Origin: Bacteroidales bacterium
GTDB taxonomy: Bacteria > Bacteroidota > Bacteroidia > Bacteroidales > UBA12077
Direction of reading: 5' to 3'
Length of the DNA stretch: 64,000 bases
NCBI GenBank assembly: GCA_013138975.1
Contig: WTBR01000104.1
Coordinates: forward strand, 39,603-103,602
Shown: piece by piece, positions 45,939-53,711 of the stretch
How the letters are laid out: each line of letters starts with the position of its first letter
Numbering within the stretch: the stretch's first letter is position 1
Program-made: the position numbers and the translations under genes
The notes under the pieces: generated by a model
Database searches by the model: none
What the model saw: the letters and a program-made list of their open reading frames with translations, nothing else
What the model was told of the DNA's origin: nothing

Positions 45939-46063
45939 TTCAAGCAATTTTAAGGTTAAATAACAATATAGCAAATATTGCATGATGTAAGTTGAAAAAC
46001 AATCAAACTGGAAATTTTTAAGATAAAAAAAGTAAAAAAGAATAAAACTAAGAGAAATTAAAG

Positions 46064-46169
46064 GTTTAAACTATTCTATTAAGAGCCGCAATGGCACTAA
46101 TCGCATTTCAAGCATGCGAAGACGATGGGAATGAAACCAAAATAAGTTCTTATAATTCTGATGAAAGCC
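46064..46169 (+). pseudogene. Displaced 106-bp copy of the cytochrome lipoprotein gene 5' end
   Basis: Aligns without net gap to 41097-41202 (offset 4967) with only a few changes (GGAGCT to AGAGCC, TTACAATTCTGAC to TTATAATTCTGAT). It includes codons for the lipobox region but not the ATG, and ends before the first heme motif. It lies at the upstream side of the giant T9SS gene, whose other side is the intact gene. Confidence 0.85.
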
Positions 46170-46221
46170 CCCGATGAGCGTAGAATAGAAGAAAAACAGA
46201 ATAGATTATTAAAGATAGAAG

Positions 46222-46280
46222 TTCGGCGTAGTTTAGCGGTAGCGTAACTACGTCGTTTTATTTTAGGTAGCTTGTAGCTA
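46222..46280. repeat. Two palindromes next to element copy 1
   Basis: CGTAGTT / AACTACG (46225-46250) and GGTAGCT / AGCTACC (46264-46280, loop TGT). Different in sequence from the other palindrome families of the window. Confidence 0.6.
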
Positions 46281-46286
46281 CCATTA

Positions 46287-46507
46287 CCCAACGCTCCCAC
46301 ACAATTGTATCGTGTGGTCAGTTTAATATTTTAGCAATTATTTAATTTAAATTATTTATATTTTATAAATGAGTCGTAATTATAAATTTCATAATCCAGA
46401 AGATTATGTTTATAGCAGTGCTAAAGATTATAGTGGAGAAAAAGGAATTTTAGACGATGTAATTGTTGCTAAATAAACCCACACGATAAAATCGTGCGGT
46501 AGCGGGG
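46287..46507 (+). mobile_element. Palindrome-ended mini-element carrying a transposase C-terminal fragment, copy 1
   Basis: 221 bp. The left end holds CACACAAT / ATCGTGTG (46297-46317), the right end CCACACGAT / ATCGTGCGG (46479-46499); together they form terminal inverted repeats of about 31 bp. Inside, an ATG at 46369 opens a 35-residue frame (MSRNYKFHNPEDYVYSSAKD, to DDVIVAK) that ends at 46476. That peptide is the typical C-terminal end of IS200-like/RAYT transposases, so it is a non-autonomous derivative and probably not a functional gene. Confidence 0.75.
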
Positions 46508-46588
46508 TATTTAGTTATCAAATTTATGTTAGCGTTTAAAATATTTGTATATTTATGGGACATTTACAAATCTAAAAACTAAATTATT

Positions 46589-46729
46589 ATGTTAGGTCCG
46601 TGGGAAATAATTATGATTCCAACAATAATTGCGTTAATCGTATTTAGTTACATATTCACTTTTAGACGTGGAGTTAAAAAAGGAATATTGATTGGAGAGC
46701 TTAAACAATTAAAAGAGAATAAAAAGTAA
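46589..46729 (+). CDS. Small single-helix membrane protein between mini-elements
   Basis: 46 residues: MLGPWEIIMIPTIIALIVF, one transmembrane helix with a charged C-terminal tail (FRRGVKKGILIGELKQLKENKK). No sequence family recognised. It is the only frame between element copies 1 and 2. The start follows AAAAACTAAATTATT, without a strong ribosome site. Coding status is plausible, not proven. Confidence 0.45.
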   Translation: MLGPWEIIMIPTIIALIVFSYIFTFRRGVKKGILIGELKQLKENKK

Positions 46730-46771
46730 GGTTTTTTGATTCTTTGTTCTGAATGCTTTAAAAATCCAATT

Positions 46772-46993
46772 CCCCACGCTCCCGCACGATTGTATCGTGT
46801 GGTCTGTTTAATACTTTAGAAATTCTTTATTATAATATTCTCTATTTTTGATAAATGAGTCGTAATTATAAATTTCATAATCCAGAAGATTATGTTTATA
46901 GTAGTGCGAGAGAGTAAAGTGGAGAAAAAGTAATATTAGATGATGTAATTATTGCTAAATAAAACCACACGATGCAATCGTGCGGGAGCGGGG
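46772..46993 (+). mobile_element. Palindrome-ended mini-element, copy 2
   Basis: 222 bp, same layout as copy 1: left end CCCCACGCTCCCGCACGAT / ATCGTGTGG, right end CCACACGAT-GCA-ATCGTGCGG then GAGCGGGG. The internal frame from ATG 46855 is nearly identical to copy 1 but has a premature stop after YVYSSARE. It shares with copy 3 the leader variant TACTTTAGAAATTCTTTA. Confidence 0.75.
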
Positions 46994-47087
46994 ATAACTG
47001 TAATTCTCGTATTGTTGAGCTGTTAAGAAAGTCATTAAATTGACAAATGACTTCATATTTAGTAAATTTGATAAAAAGAAAATCGTT

Positions 47088-47939
47088 ATGAAGAGACTTG
47101 TTCTATTTCAGTTATTATTACTTTCAATAATTGTAAAATCGCAAAATCTTTCACTTGATGCTTTAATACATTTGTACAATTTAGATTTAATAGAAACTTC
47201 CGATTATTTAATAGAAAAAGGTTGGGAATACAGCAATAAGAGTACAGAAAATGTGCTAGAATTTAGAATAAAAAACGACGCGCTTCTTATAAAATATGAT
47301 AGAAAGAAAAACTCCCATTTTGAAGAATCAAGACATCGAAAAATAACATATTGTTTTTCCAATAAAGTATACTATAGCTCTATTAAATCAAAAATATCTT
47401 CATATAATATGAAGAAAAATATGTCAGGTATAGGTTATCTAAATCCATTAGAAAAGGAATATAGCGTCTTATACGTATTTTATGAAGGAGTAAAGTATAA
47501 ATGTTCTATACGAACATTTAATAAGCCAGGAATATTTACATATGAAGTATGTTTATATAAAAAAGAAGAATGGAAAAATTATGATGAGTATTCATTGATT
47601 GATATAGCAAACCCAGAAATTAATTATATGGTTAAATATGATGTATTTAAAGAATCAAACAGCATTCTTATGTCTCCAGGAAAAGTAATTAAACATGGTA
47701 ATCCCGGAATAAGAACTGATGCTGAAAAAATAGGTGAACTTGGAGCTGTAGTTGTAAACGTAACCGTCAACACAGATGGAACTATTAGTTGGGAGAATAC
47801 TGAAATAGATAAAGATAAATCAATATCAAATCGAACCTTATATCCGATTGCAGTAGGTGCTGCTTGTGAAACAGAATTTTCAAATGGTATGTTTAAAGAA
47901 AATGGTACAATTACGTATTTTTTTACTAAAAAGCATTAA
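47088..47939 (+). CDS. Exported hypothetical protein with TonB-C-like end, between mini-elements
   Basis: A 283-residue protein from ATG 47088 with a signal peptide (LFQLLLLSIIVKSQ). The middle is Lys/Tyr-rich without recognised motifs. Residues 225-283 (LGAVVVNVTVNTDGTISW, AVGAACETEFSNGMFKENGTITYFF) resemble the C-terminal domain of TonB-type energy transducers (G-VVV-VTVN-DG). It sits between element copies 2 and 3. A longer frame from 47040 begins with TTG and is rejected. Confidence 0.6.
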   Translation: MKRLVLFQLLLLSIIVKSQNLSLDALIHLYNLDLIETSDYLIEKGWEYSNKSTENVLEFRIKNDALLIKYDRKKNSHFEESRHRKITYCFSNKVYYSSIKSKISSYNMKKNMSGIGYLNPLEKEYSVLYVFYEGVKYKCSIRTFNKPGIFTYEVCLYKKEEWKNYDEYSLIDIANPEINYMVKYDVFKESNSILMSPGKVIKHGNPGIRTDAEKIGELGAVVVNVTVNTDGTISWENTEIDKDKSISNRTLYPIAVGAACETEFSNGMFKENGTITYFFTKKH

Positions 47940-47975
47940 AATTCTTTTGCTACTAGAATTTAAAACCGTTCATAT

Positions 47976-48196
47976 CCCCTCGCTCCCGCACGATTGTATC
48001 GTGTGGTCTGTTTAATACTTTAGAAATTCTTTATTATAATATTCTTTATATTTGATTAATGAGTCGTAATTATAAATTTCATTATCCAGAAGATTATATT
48101 TATAGTAGTGCGAGAGATTATAGTGAAGAAACACTAATATTAAACGACCCATTTGAATCTATTGATTTTAATACTTCAACAAGTCCATCACTATAA
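47976..48196 (+). mobile_element. Palindrome-ended mini-element, copy 3, right end lost
   Basis: Left end CGCTCCCGCACGAT / ATCGTGTGG (47976-48006) and internal ATG (48059) as in copies 1 and 2, reading MSRNYKFHYPEDYIYSSARDY, but the frame diverges after about 25 residues and runs to a stop at 48194-48196. No right-end palindrome is present. The diverged end may belong to the original transposase family or to fused flanking sequence. Confidence 0.7.
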
Positions 48197-48255
48197 TTTC
48201 TTAACAAATAGAATCTTCTTGAACGTATGTATCATTACGTATTTTCATAAGAATA

Positions 48256-49554
48256 TTATTTCCAAAAATTATATAAATCTTCTAAACTCTCTCTCTCTTT
48301 AAGTGTATAAAAAGAATTTTTCTTATAACCAATAACTTTTGGCATTTGCCTACTATTATATCGTGACCACATACTTAATGTATATGCTCCAATATCGTGT
48401 ATCACAATATAATCTCCTTGTTCTACTTTTGGAAGTTCAATATCCTTGGCGATAATATCACTTGCAAAACATAAAGGACCTGCAATTATATATTTTTTGT
48501 TATCTATTCCTGTTTTGAGGTTTCCATTTTTATCTAATACTGAAATTTCGTGATGCCAATCCGTAGGATTATATGCTTTTCTTAATAAGAAATCTGCTCC
48601 TAAATGAGTTGATAAAATTTTGTAATTAGCTTCACTTTTAACATATTCTACACGAGAAGCTGCCCAAGCTGTATTTGCACTAATATATCTACCGAATTCT
48701 GTTATTAACTTGTACTTACCTGAAAATAACTCAGGGTGGTTAAACTTAGCCATCTTAATATATTCCTCTAAACATGGAATAGATTCATCAAAATTATAGG
48801 AAACAGGAAAACCACCACCTATATCAAAAAACACTATTTGCCTTCCTTCAATTTTTAGCAATGAATTTATTTCCTCAACTAATTCATAGACCTTTTTTAA
48901 ACCATCCAATAATTGCATAATTGATATTCCTTGAGAACCAATATGCAAGTGAATTCCGTTCAGCCATTTATATTTTAGAAACGATTCTATAATTTCTTGT
49001 CTATGTTCATCTATTGGAATCCCAAATTTGGATATTTTGTCTGCAACACTTGTTGATTTTATTGTTCCAGAACCAACTTGAGGATTTATGCGAATGCCAA
49101 TATTACTAACTGATTTTGTGGCTTCATATAATTTCGATATTCGAACCAATTCAATAAATGAATCAGCATTTAGATGAGCTCCTAATTTTAAAGCATATTC
49201 AATCTCTTCTGTAGTTTTTGAGGGTGAATCAAAAACTATTTTATTTGAACTAAATCCAAGTTTTTCTGCAATAAATAGTTCTGGCAAACTTGCAGTTTCA
49301 AGACCTACGTTTGCATCTCTAAATTCTTCTAATATTCTTATTAATGGATTTGCTTTAACAGCAATGGCATGTATTGTATTTTTCGGAAATAATTGTTTAA
49401 GAGAGTCAACTCTTTCATTTAGAAAATCTATATCATAAAAAATTATTGCAGAGTCATTATTATTTATTAATCCTTCTGTATTAATAGCCTTTTTAAAAGT
49501 CTCACTAATATCTTTCCTTAAAATTCTATCTTTCATAAGAGGTGCATTTTTCAT
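48256..49554 (-). CDS. PLP-dependent decarboxylase (Orn/DAP/Arg decarboxylase 2 family)
   Basis: A 432-residue fold-type III PLP enzyme: the PLP Lys is in HAIAVKANP, the His/Gly region in LHIHIGSQ-type GIHLHIGSQGIS, the phosphate loop in FFDIGGGFPVSY, and the C-terminal catalytic part has GPLCFASDII and VIHDIGAYTLSMWSRYNSRQMP, close to diaminopimelate decarboxylase. The substrate could be diaminopimelate, ornithine or lysine. An in-frame extension to 49623 is unlikely; ATG 49554 or 49536 fit better. Confidence 0.83.
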   Translation of the reverse strand: MKNAPLMKDRILRKDISETFKKAINTEGLINNNDSAIIFYDIDFLNERVDSLKQLFPKNTIHAIAVKANPLIRILEEFRDANVGLETASLPELFIAEKLGFSSNKIVFDSPSKTTEEIEYALKLGAHLNADSFIELVRISKLYEATKSVSNIGIRINPQVGSGTIKSTSVADKISKFGIPIDEHRQEIIESFLKYKWLNGIHLHIGSQGISIMQLLDGLKKVYELVEEINSLLKIEGRQIVFFDIGGGFPVSYNFDESIPCLEEYIKMAKFNHPELFSGKYKLITEFGRYISANTAWAASRVEYVKSEANYKILSTHLGADFLLRKAYNPTDWHHEISVLDKNGNLKTGIDNKKYIIAGPLCFASDIIAKDIELPKVEQGDYIVIHDIGAYTLSMWSRYNSRQMPKVIGYKKNSFYTLKERESLEDLYNFWK

Positions 49555-49623
49555 TTGAATATTGGGCGAGGGATGGGAGAAGCAAGCTCTTTTGTTTTTT
49601 AGTATTGGGTTGTATTTTAGCAA

Positions 49624-50051
49624 AAAATAAATGTGCTTGTGTGCAATGGAAAAAAATATTAGTAATAATATAGAATTCCCGGTCAGCTAATTTTCTAATT
49701 ATATGTTTTAATTTTTGTTTCAATATTTTCCTATTATAATTAAGGCTTTTTGGATTCTGCCTCTATATTTAAATTTAATACTAAATTATAAACAAAATAA
49801 GAATGAACAAAATATTCCTTTTCTTAATACAAAGCAAAACATGCCCTCCGTATTATTACGGATTCTTTTCGCATAATATTTTAATGTTTTCTCTTATTTA
49901 TTTTTGATTGAAAAAATTATCCCAGCTAAGGCCGATATATTCTCAGCGTTTTAAATCAAAAAGAAAAACTAATCTCTTTTTAACTAAAAAGACGCAGCCA
50001 AAATGCCTGCGTCCATTGAGTACATATTTATACGTATCGTCCTAAAAAAAT
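49624..50051. other. Intergenic region with terminator and direct repeat
   Basis: No gene seen. GACGCAG (49991-49997) / CTGCGTC (50007-50013) followed on the minus strand by TTTTTAG is the terminator of the hydrolase gene at 50052-51143. Bases 49847-49918 form one copy of a 72-bp direct repeat whose other copy is 51715-51786. Confidence 0.65.
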
Positions 50052-51143
50052 CTATTTAAGCTGCACACACTTATTATTTTCAGGCCATTCAACTATTTTT
50101 GTTAAAATGTTTTCCGGTAAATTAATCCCTGTTTCACGGTATGATTTTATTACTAGCTCTTTATTTAATTCAAAATCATAAGGTGTAAAGTGGTCACCAA
50201 TATTACCTTGTTGCGTGGTATTTACATCAATCATCATAGGTGTAGCTGTACAATCGAAATTAAAATCATCAAAGTCAACTATTTTTATATTTGTTGATTG
50301 TAAAGAACGAAAATGAATTCTTTTATTCGGAATATCATAAACTATCTGAAATTGAGATCTTTTATAATCTTTCACATGATCCAAAACAGTAAATGAATAA
50401 TCAACGATAGACATCTCACTATCCGTTTTGTAATCACTTAACATATCGGATACAATCGCAAACCTTTCAAGTGAATGAGCAGAAGCGTGATTTTTATAAT
50501 CTATTGGCTCTTCACCTCCAAAACCTTTGCGTGTTTTTAAATAGCTTAGAGAGTTTGCGTAATCAGTATTTGTTAAACAAGCCTGTGGTAAGCTTTCCTT
50601 ATAATGATATGTAACTTTACCATTTAAAAACTCAACTGCCAATGTCTCCCCATTTTTATCAGTAATCAGGAAATGTAGTTTAACAAATGTTTTATTCGAA
50701 ATTCTAATTTTTTTGTCACTGTCGATTACATCTTGTATCGTAGCCGAATTATCTAATTGATATTGAACCCAGCCTAACTCATCAATTGCTGCTCTTTCAT
50801 CTTGATTCACATATTGAGTATTACCTAAGGTCATTACTTCAACTACCAATCCTGTTTCGTTAATTCCTCCAATCGGATATTCTCTGCCATATTGATTAAA
50901 TGTAACACTACCATATTGCGATGTCCATGTAGCAGCTATTTCGTCATATGGCAGAAATCGAGTTTTAGCAACATTTCGGAGATTGGTCATCATATATCCA
51001 TATCCGATATCCCAATCAAAGCTTCTTCCGTATATTATATTACTGCTATCTTTTAAGCAAAAAGTAGAACAACTTATTGCTTGCTGATTAAAAAAGCTTA
51101 TTTGAAATAACATAACAACTACAAAACATATTTTTTTCATCAT
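50052..51143 (-). CDS. Exported linear amide C-N hydrolase (choloylglycine hydrolase family)
   Basis: A 363-residue Ntn-hydrolase. The signal peptide (residues 1-24) is followed by Cys25 in ISCSTFCLKD, the predicted nucleophile exposed by cleavage, then GRSFDWDIG, MTNLRNVAKT, GGINETGLVVEVMTLG and KNHASAHSLERF. The family cleaves amide bonds in bile salts, penicillin V or acyl-homoserine lactones. A marine host makes bile salts improbable; an acylase on peptides or signal molecules is plausible. Single gene with its own terminator. Confidence 0.85.
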   Translation of the reverse strand: MMKKICFVVVMLFQISFFNQQAISCSTFCLKDSSNIIYGRSFDWDIGYGYMMTNLRNVAKTRFLPYDEIAATWTSQYGSVTFNQYGREYPIGGINETGLVVEVMTLGNTQYVNQDERAAIDELGWVQYQLDNSATIQDVIDSDKKIRISNKTFVKLHFLITDKNGETLAVEFLNGKVTYHYKESLPQACLTNTDYANSLSYLKTRKGFGGEEPIDYKNHASAHSLERFAIVSDMLSDYKTDSEMSIVDYSFTVLDHVKDYKRSQFQIVYDIPNKRIHFRSLQSTNIKIVDFDDFNFDCTATPMMIDVNTTQQGNIGDHFTPYDFELNKELVIKSYRETGINLPENILTKIVEWPENNKCVQLK

Positions 51144-51802
51144 AATTCTATTCTTTAAAATTTACTATTGTTATTTATTTGATTTTAAATACTGTAAAAC
51201 TAAAAGCTATCGGAATTGTCTTTTCTTAATATCAACACTTGCACTTACATTAATTGTTAGTGAAATTGATATTATAAAGTCGGCTTAATCTAAGAAAAGT
51301 TAAAACTTTTTAATACTATTAGTTACTGCAATATTTTGCTTAAATGGATTAATTATTAGAATGCTCAAAACCCAAAAAACTTAAAAATCACAGTCTTGTA
51401 AATTAAATTGTTCGGATTATTGGTTAAATAGAAACTGGGTGCTTCTATTTTTTTTATGTTATTATTGACTAATGAATACACCAAGTGCAACAAAGTCACA
51501 CCATAACAAAATTAATTATTTTCAATGTGTTACCGATTAAATTGGAAATTATTTGTAAACCAATTTCAATTTATATTGATTTCTCATCAAATAATTTTCC
51601 TTGTTCTATTAAAGAATTTTCGGATACCTCTTTAATGCTTAAAAAATGTTAAGATATAAACAAAATCAAAACAAACAAAAAAATCTATTTTTCAATGGTG
51701 AGAAAAATACGTCGTTCGTATTATTATTGATTCTTTTCTCATAAAATTTTGATGTTTTCACTTATTTTTATTTGACGGAAAATTTCAAATTATTACAAAA
51801 TA
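51144..51802. other. Long AT-rich intergenic region with second 72-bp repeat copy
   Basis: About 660 bases with no credible gene. It contains 51715-51786, which aligns with 49847-49918 over about 72 bases (TATTATTA-GATTCTTTT, then ATGTTTTC-CTTATTT). It may be an insertion scar or long leader of the flanking genes. Confidence 0.5.
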
Positions 51803-51832
51803 TTGTTAAAAATTATAATTTTATTAAATTTG
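51803..51832 (+). promoter_or_regulatory. Promoter before the 51886 gene
   Basis: TTG (51803-51805), 19 bases, TAAATTTG (51825-51832), a full match to the consensus spacing. The leader would be about 45 bases. Confidence 0.6.
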
Positions 51833-51885
51833 ATTCTATATTTAATTAAACATTTTAATAAATTATTAAACAAATTTTTATAGCT

Positions 51886-52566
51886 ATGAGAAGTAAAAAA
51901 ACAATTAAGTATTTTATCTATTCTTCACTAATGGTAATCTTTCTTTTTTCATCTTTTAATGGTTTTTCAAAAAGAGAATTAACATATGTTGAGTTAGTTC
52001 CCACAATCAAATCAGGCTCATCATTAAATGTTTGTGTTGCTACATTAGATCAACGTGAGGTAGTTCTACTGGGCAAACAAAATGCCAAATTTGTTGGTTA
52101 CATTCGTTCATCTGTAATGATAGCTTATCCAATTCGAAATAGCTCTGATATGAATTTTTCAGAAGCTATGTCAACCACAGTAGCCAATGCTCTTAAAAAC
52201 AACGCTTGTACAACGTCTGTTATGAAAACAGATTATTCCAAATCAAAAACAGATATATTAAACGAACTAAAAACTCAGGAAGCTGACATTTTTATTTTAA
52301 TTACTATGACCAAATGGCGTACAGACACAAAAGCAATGAATGCAATGAAATTAGCTACTGAGCTAAGTTATGATCTTACTGCAGAAGTTTATAATAAAGC
52401 AGGTGAGTTAATTGCAACAAACACATTAGATAAAGTAGAACCAGGACTTTCTCCAAGTGGTAGTGCCTCATCGAAGAAAATACAAGCAAAAGTTATAAAC
52501 ACTAAATATCCAGAGGTTATGACAAATTTGTTTGCTAACCCTGAAATTGAAAATGCTCTAAAATAG
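51886..52566 (+). CDS. Exported hypothetical protein
   Basis: A 226-residue protein with a signal peptide (SLMVIFLFSSFNGFSK). The body resembles small envelope proteins of the YajG/DUF type: LNVCVATLDQREVVLLGKQNAKFVGYIRSS, then ADIFILITMTKWRTDTK and a repeated-looking C-terminal segment. No catalytic motif. Possible surface lipid-binding or assembly role is only a guess. Has its own promoter and strong terminator. Confidence 0.6.
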   Translation: MRSKKTIKYFIYSSLMVIFLFSSFNGFSKRELTYVELVPTIKSGSSLNVCVATLDQREVVLLGKQNAKFVGYIRSSVMIAYPIRNSSDMNFSEAMSTTVANALKNNACTTSVMKTDYSKSKTDILNELKTQEADIFILITMTKWRTDTKAMNAMKLATELSYDLTAEVYNKAGELIATNTLDKVEPGLSPSGSASSKKIQAKVINTKYPEVMTNLFANPEIENALK

Positions 52567-52593
52567 AGAATCAAATAATTTTATTAATACTAA

Positions 52594-52630
52594 TTTTAAA
52601 AGCACACGTCACAATCGTGTGCTTTTAAAA
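52594..52630 (+). terminator. Terminator of the 51886 gene
   Basis: Perfect 15-bp stem TTTTAAAAGCACACG / CGTGTGCTTTTAAAA with loop TCACAAT. Confidence 0.85.
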
Positions 52631-52730
52631 TAAAATTAAATATCTAATTAGAATTGTTCGATTTGGGAAATTGAAAAAATCATTTATCTTTAAGTCTTAC
52701 TTTTTGGAACCTAAATTTAAACAAACTACT

Positions 52731-53654
52731 ATGAAAACCCTTATTACCACAATTTTAATCTTATTTGCAACAGTTACCATTTTTGCTCAAAACCGCTTTG
52801 ATGTTTTTTATGTTGCAGGTAATTACAATTTTATGAACACAACACCTGTTAATGTAGACAAAAATTATGAGTCGGCTATAATGGCTAACTTAAAGATTCC
52901 TATTGTGTTTAAAGATTCTTCAATATGGTATACAAGCATAGATTATCAGAATTTTTCAATGTTTAATGAATATACAATCCCCGACGGAGGACCTGTTTCA
53001 ATTTATGATAAATTCAATCTACATGGTTTTATTTTGCGTACGGGGTATATTCATAAGTTTAATGAAAAGCAAAGTTTGCAAATATTATTTGCGCCTCGTT
53101 TCATGGGTGATTTTAATGCCTCGTTTTCAAAATCCTTACAACTTGGTGGAATTTTAATGTACGAAAAAGTGAAAAGTGAAAATTATACCTGGCGTGTGGG
53201 TGTTCTCTACAATCAAGAGTTTTTTGGTGCTTATATAGTTCCTGTTTACTATTTAGATTGGAATGTAACATCGAAAATTAAGATTAAAGGATTACTTCCG
53301 GTTTATGGAAAAATATACATGCAGCCTTCAGAGAAATTATCATATGGTTTACACTTTATTGGTTTAACCACTTCTTATAGAATTAACGAGCCTGATTTTG
53401 AAAACTACTATGTTGATCGCCGAAGTATTGATGTTTCTGCTTTTACAAATGTTAATTTGTTTGATAATGTTTTCATGGAAGCACGAGCTGGATATTCCTT
53501 ATCGAGAGATTACGGACTTTTTGCCGAGAATGATAAGATAGACTTGGGATTACCTTTGGTAAATATTGGTGACGATAGAACAAGAGTTAACAATGAATTT
53601 GATGGCAGCCCTTTTATTCACATAAGATTAATCTATAGTATCCCTGTAAATTAG
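52731..53654 (+). CDS. Predicted outer-membrane beta-barrel protein (DUF6268-like)
   Basis: A 307-residue protein from ATG 52731 with a signal peptide (LITTILILFATVTIFAQ). It consists of alternating beta-strands with aromatic ends (FILRTGYIHKF, WRVGVLYNQEFFGAYIVPVYYLDW, SYGLHFIGLTTSYRI) typical of an eight- to twelve-strand barrel and resembles DUF6268-type proteins. Function unknown. A longer frame from 52671 overlaps the promoter region and is rejected. Confidence 0.72.
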   Translation: MKTLITTILILFATVTIFAQNRFDVFYVAGNYNFMNTTPVNVDKNYESAIMANLKIPIVFKDSSIWYTSIDYQNFSMFNEYTIPDGGPVSIYDKFNLHGFILRTGYIHKFNEKQSLQILFAPRFMGDFNASFSKSLQLGGILMYEKVKSENYTWRVGVLYNQEFFGAYIVPVYYLDWNVTSKIKIKGLLPVYGKIYMQPSEKLSYGLHFIGLTTSYRINEPDFENYYVDRRSIDVSAFTNVNLFDNVFMEARAGYSLSRDYGLFAENDKIDLGLPLVNIGDDRTRVNNEFDGSPFIHIRLIYSIPVN

Positions 53655-53678
53655 CAACAATAAATACATATCAACATA

Positions 53679-53711
53679 AAAAAACGAGCAGCAATTACTG
53701 TTCGTTTTTTT
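53679..53711. terminator. Bidirectional terminator between convergent genes
   Basis: AAAACGA-CAG / CTG-TCGTTTT imperfect stem with A run before and T run after, overlapping the last codons of the 53695 gene. Confidence 0.65.

Noticed and set aside
46097..46300. Minus-strand small protein in the repeat island
   Set aside because: It overlaps the displaced cytochrome fragment and palindromes, and has no domain or signal; it is a frame shadow.
51470..51540. Tiny frame of 22 codons in the long intergenic gap
   Set aside because: No ribosome site, no family and typical random AT-rich composition.
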